A stretch of DNA of 64,000 nt from Rhodospirillaceae bacterium (GTDB taxonomy: Bacteria > Pseudomonadota > Alphaproteobacteria > Rhodospirillales > UBA2165): positions 1-64,000 of the forward strand of contig JABHAA010000019.1 in the NCBI GenBank assembly GCA_018674495.1, written 5' to 3'. How positions within the stretch are numbered: position 1 is the first letter of the stretch; every line of letters begins with the position of its first letter. Below the pieces are notes generated by a model. That model ran no database searches. It saw only the letters and a program-made list of their open reading frames with translations, and was not told the origin of the DNA. Position numbers and translations under genes: made by a program. Shown piece by piece: positions 62,823 through 64,000 of this stretch.

Positions 62823-64000
62823 CTATTCGATATCGTCCTTTTTGGTCTTTACCTTCGGCAAATCAGCCTTGATGTGCAGTTCCTTATACCGCTCCGGCGT
62901 TATTTCCGAGGGCGCATTCATTAGCAAATCCTCGGCCTGCTGGTTCATCGGAAAGGCGATCACTTCGCGGATATTGGGCTCATCGGCCAACAGCATGACA
63001 ATGCGGTCGATCCCCGGCGCCGAGCCGCCATGGGGCGGGGCGCCGAACTTAAAGGCGTTGAGCAGGCCGCCAAATTCCCGCTCCACCACGTCGCGCCCAT
63101 AGCCGGCAATATCGAAGGCCTTGTACATAATATCGGGGCGGTGGTTTCGGATGGCGCCAGAAGACAGCTCAACGCCGTTGCAAACGATGTCGTATTGATA
63201 GGCAAGAACGGCCAGCGGATCATCGCCGTCCAACGCTTCGAGCCCGCCTTGGGGCATGGAAAACGGGTTGTGGCTGAATTCGATCTTGCCGGTGTCCTGG
63301 TCCATTTCGAACATGGGGTAGTCGTTGACCCAGCAGAATCGGAACACGTCCTTTTCGCAAAGCTCCAGGTCATCACCAACTTTGATCCGCGCCGCAGCCG
63401 CGAAAGGCGCGAAATCCCTCGGCACGCCAGCGACAAAAAACACCGCGTCGCCGTCCTTCAAACCCAATTCGTCGCGCAAGGCTTCGGTGCGCTCCGGCCC
63501 GATGTTTTTGGCAACAGGCCCGGCGCCTTCGCCGTCACGGAAGAAAATATAGCCAAGCCCCGGCTGGCCCTCGCCCTGGGCCCAGGAATTCATCCGGTCA
63601 CAAAAGGCTCTGGAACCGCCGCCCGGACCTGGGATCGCCCACACCCGAACCTCTGGATTTTTGTCGATCATGCCGGCGAATATTTTGAAGTCCGAGCCCC
63701 GGAAGGTATCGGTTGCGTCGCTCATTTCGATGGGATTGCGGAGGTCGGGCTTGTCGGAGCCGTATTTCTGCATGGAAACGGCATAAGGAATGCGCGGAAA
63801 AGGCAGCGCGGTCACTGCCTTGCCGCCGGCAAATTCCTCGAACACGCCGTGCAGCACCGGCTCCAGCGCATCGAAGACATCGTCCTGGGTGCAATAGGAC
63901 ATCTCCATGTCCAATTGATAGAACTCGCCCGGCGAGCGGTCGGCGCGGGCGTCTTCATCGCGGAAACAGGGTGCGATCTGGAAATATTTGTCAAAGCCGC
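62823..64000 (-). CDS. aspS: aspartyl-tRNA synthetase, N-terminal part missing (window edge)
   Basis: Attaches aspartate (or also Asn in non-discriminating forms) to tRNA. The window holds about 390 C-terminal residues. Visible are motif 2 [21 protein letters not shown], the GAD insertion domain (about [17 protein letters not shown]), and motif 3 [13 protein letters not shown] near the end. The reading frame continues beyond 64000; the anticodon-binding N-terminus lies outside. The short 62777-62822 gap separates it from the unknown gene (convergent). Confidence 0.95.
   Translation of the reverse strand, partial: GFDKYFQIAPCFRDEDARADRSPGEFYQLDMEMSYCTQDDVFDALEPVLHGVFEEFAGGKAVTALPFPRIPYAVSMQKYGSDKPDLRNPIEMSDATDTFRGSDFKIFAGMIDKNPEVRVWAIPGPGGGSRAFCDRMNSWAQGEGQPGLGYIFFRDGEGAGPVAKNIGPERTEALRDELGLKDGDAVFFVAGVPRDFAPFAAAARIKVGDDLELCEKDVFRFCWVNDYPMFEMDQDTGKIEFSHNPFSMPQGGLEALDGDDPLAVLAYQYDIVCNGVELSSGAIRNHRPDIMYKAFDIAGYGRDVVEREFGGLLNAFKFGAPPHGGSAPGIDRIVMLLADEPNIREVIAFPMNQQAEDLLMNAPSEITPERYKELHIKADLPKVKTKKDDIE

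Noticed and set aside
1..64000. CRISPR arrays, tRNA, rRNA, insertion sequences, phage genes
   Set aside because: I scanned intergenic gaps for spaced repeats, tRNA-like T-loops and transposase or integrase motifs and found none convincing. Absence by eye is not proof.

Overview
The window reads as a chromosomal segment of an alphaproteobacterium, most likely a Rhodospirillales-type marine or aquatic lineage. Evidence: a Shemin-pathway 5-aminolevulinate synthase (hemA), a FlaF-family protein, an EipB/DUF1849 envelope protein, an alphaproteobacterial-type DinB with an N-terminal CxxC motif pair, an NnrS protein, and several TRAP and dipeptide-type ABC transporter genes. Coding regions are moderately GC-rich with G/C-ending codons; a few intergenic stretches (47.1-47.2, 57.1-57.6, 61.2-61.4 kb) are strikingly AT-rich. 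I see no rRNA, tRNA, CRISPR array, transposase or phage gene. The last gene (aspS) runs off the right edge.

Layout. 0-5.6 kb: a secreted beta-barrel protein, a lipoprotein alpha/beta-hydrolase whose signal-peptide codons form the terminator of the gene before it, then a minus-strand pair of TPR enzymes (glycosyltransferase-like and sulfotransferase). 5.7-17.5 kb: pyrE and a dipeptide-type ABC system split into three blocks (binding protein at 6.5 kb, two ATPases at 13-15 kb, two permeases at 15.6-17.5 kb). Between the blocks lie nnrS, a secreted unknown, a three-domain ACP/AMP-ligase/acyltransferase, and a lone flaF with its own promoter-like and terminator-like signals. 17.7-33.5 kb: housekeeping metabolism: mannose-1-P guanylyltransferase, a class III aminotransferase, hemA behind a duplicated leader repeat, a PadR-like regulator, SDR, SRAP, UspA, CDF transporter, pdxH, fabI-aroC, and the isoprenoid operon xseB-ispA-dxs-tlyA, then a class II deacetylase-like protein. 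33.6-41.5 kb: an RND efflux pair whose adaptor carries a duplicated terminal module, a persulfide-dioxygenase/rhodanese fusion, another metallo-beta-lactamase-fold protein and a secreted lectin-like protein.

41.6-56.2 kb is the most accessory-looking region: a LuxR-GAF regulator divergent from an MFS transporter, a Rieske oxygenase, a GntR regulator divergent from a ligA-ligB extradiol dioxygenase operon that continues into an isochorismatase-family amidohydrolase, a cupin and an SLC13-type carrier, then a TRAP transporter with two binding-protein genes (one lacking a signal peptide) and a VOC protein. Together they look like uptake, ring activation, ring cleavage and amide hydrolysis of an aromatic, possibly nitrogen-containing, acid. 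I cannot name the substrate.

56.2-64 kb: unrecognised conserved-looking proteins, a ROK kinase overlapping dinB, an EipB homologue, a diguanylate cyclase, and aspS (truncated by the window edge). Start codons were re-chosen from ribosome binding sites and family starts for many genes; these choices are stated per entry.
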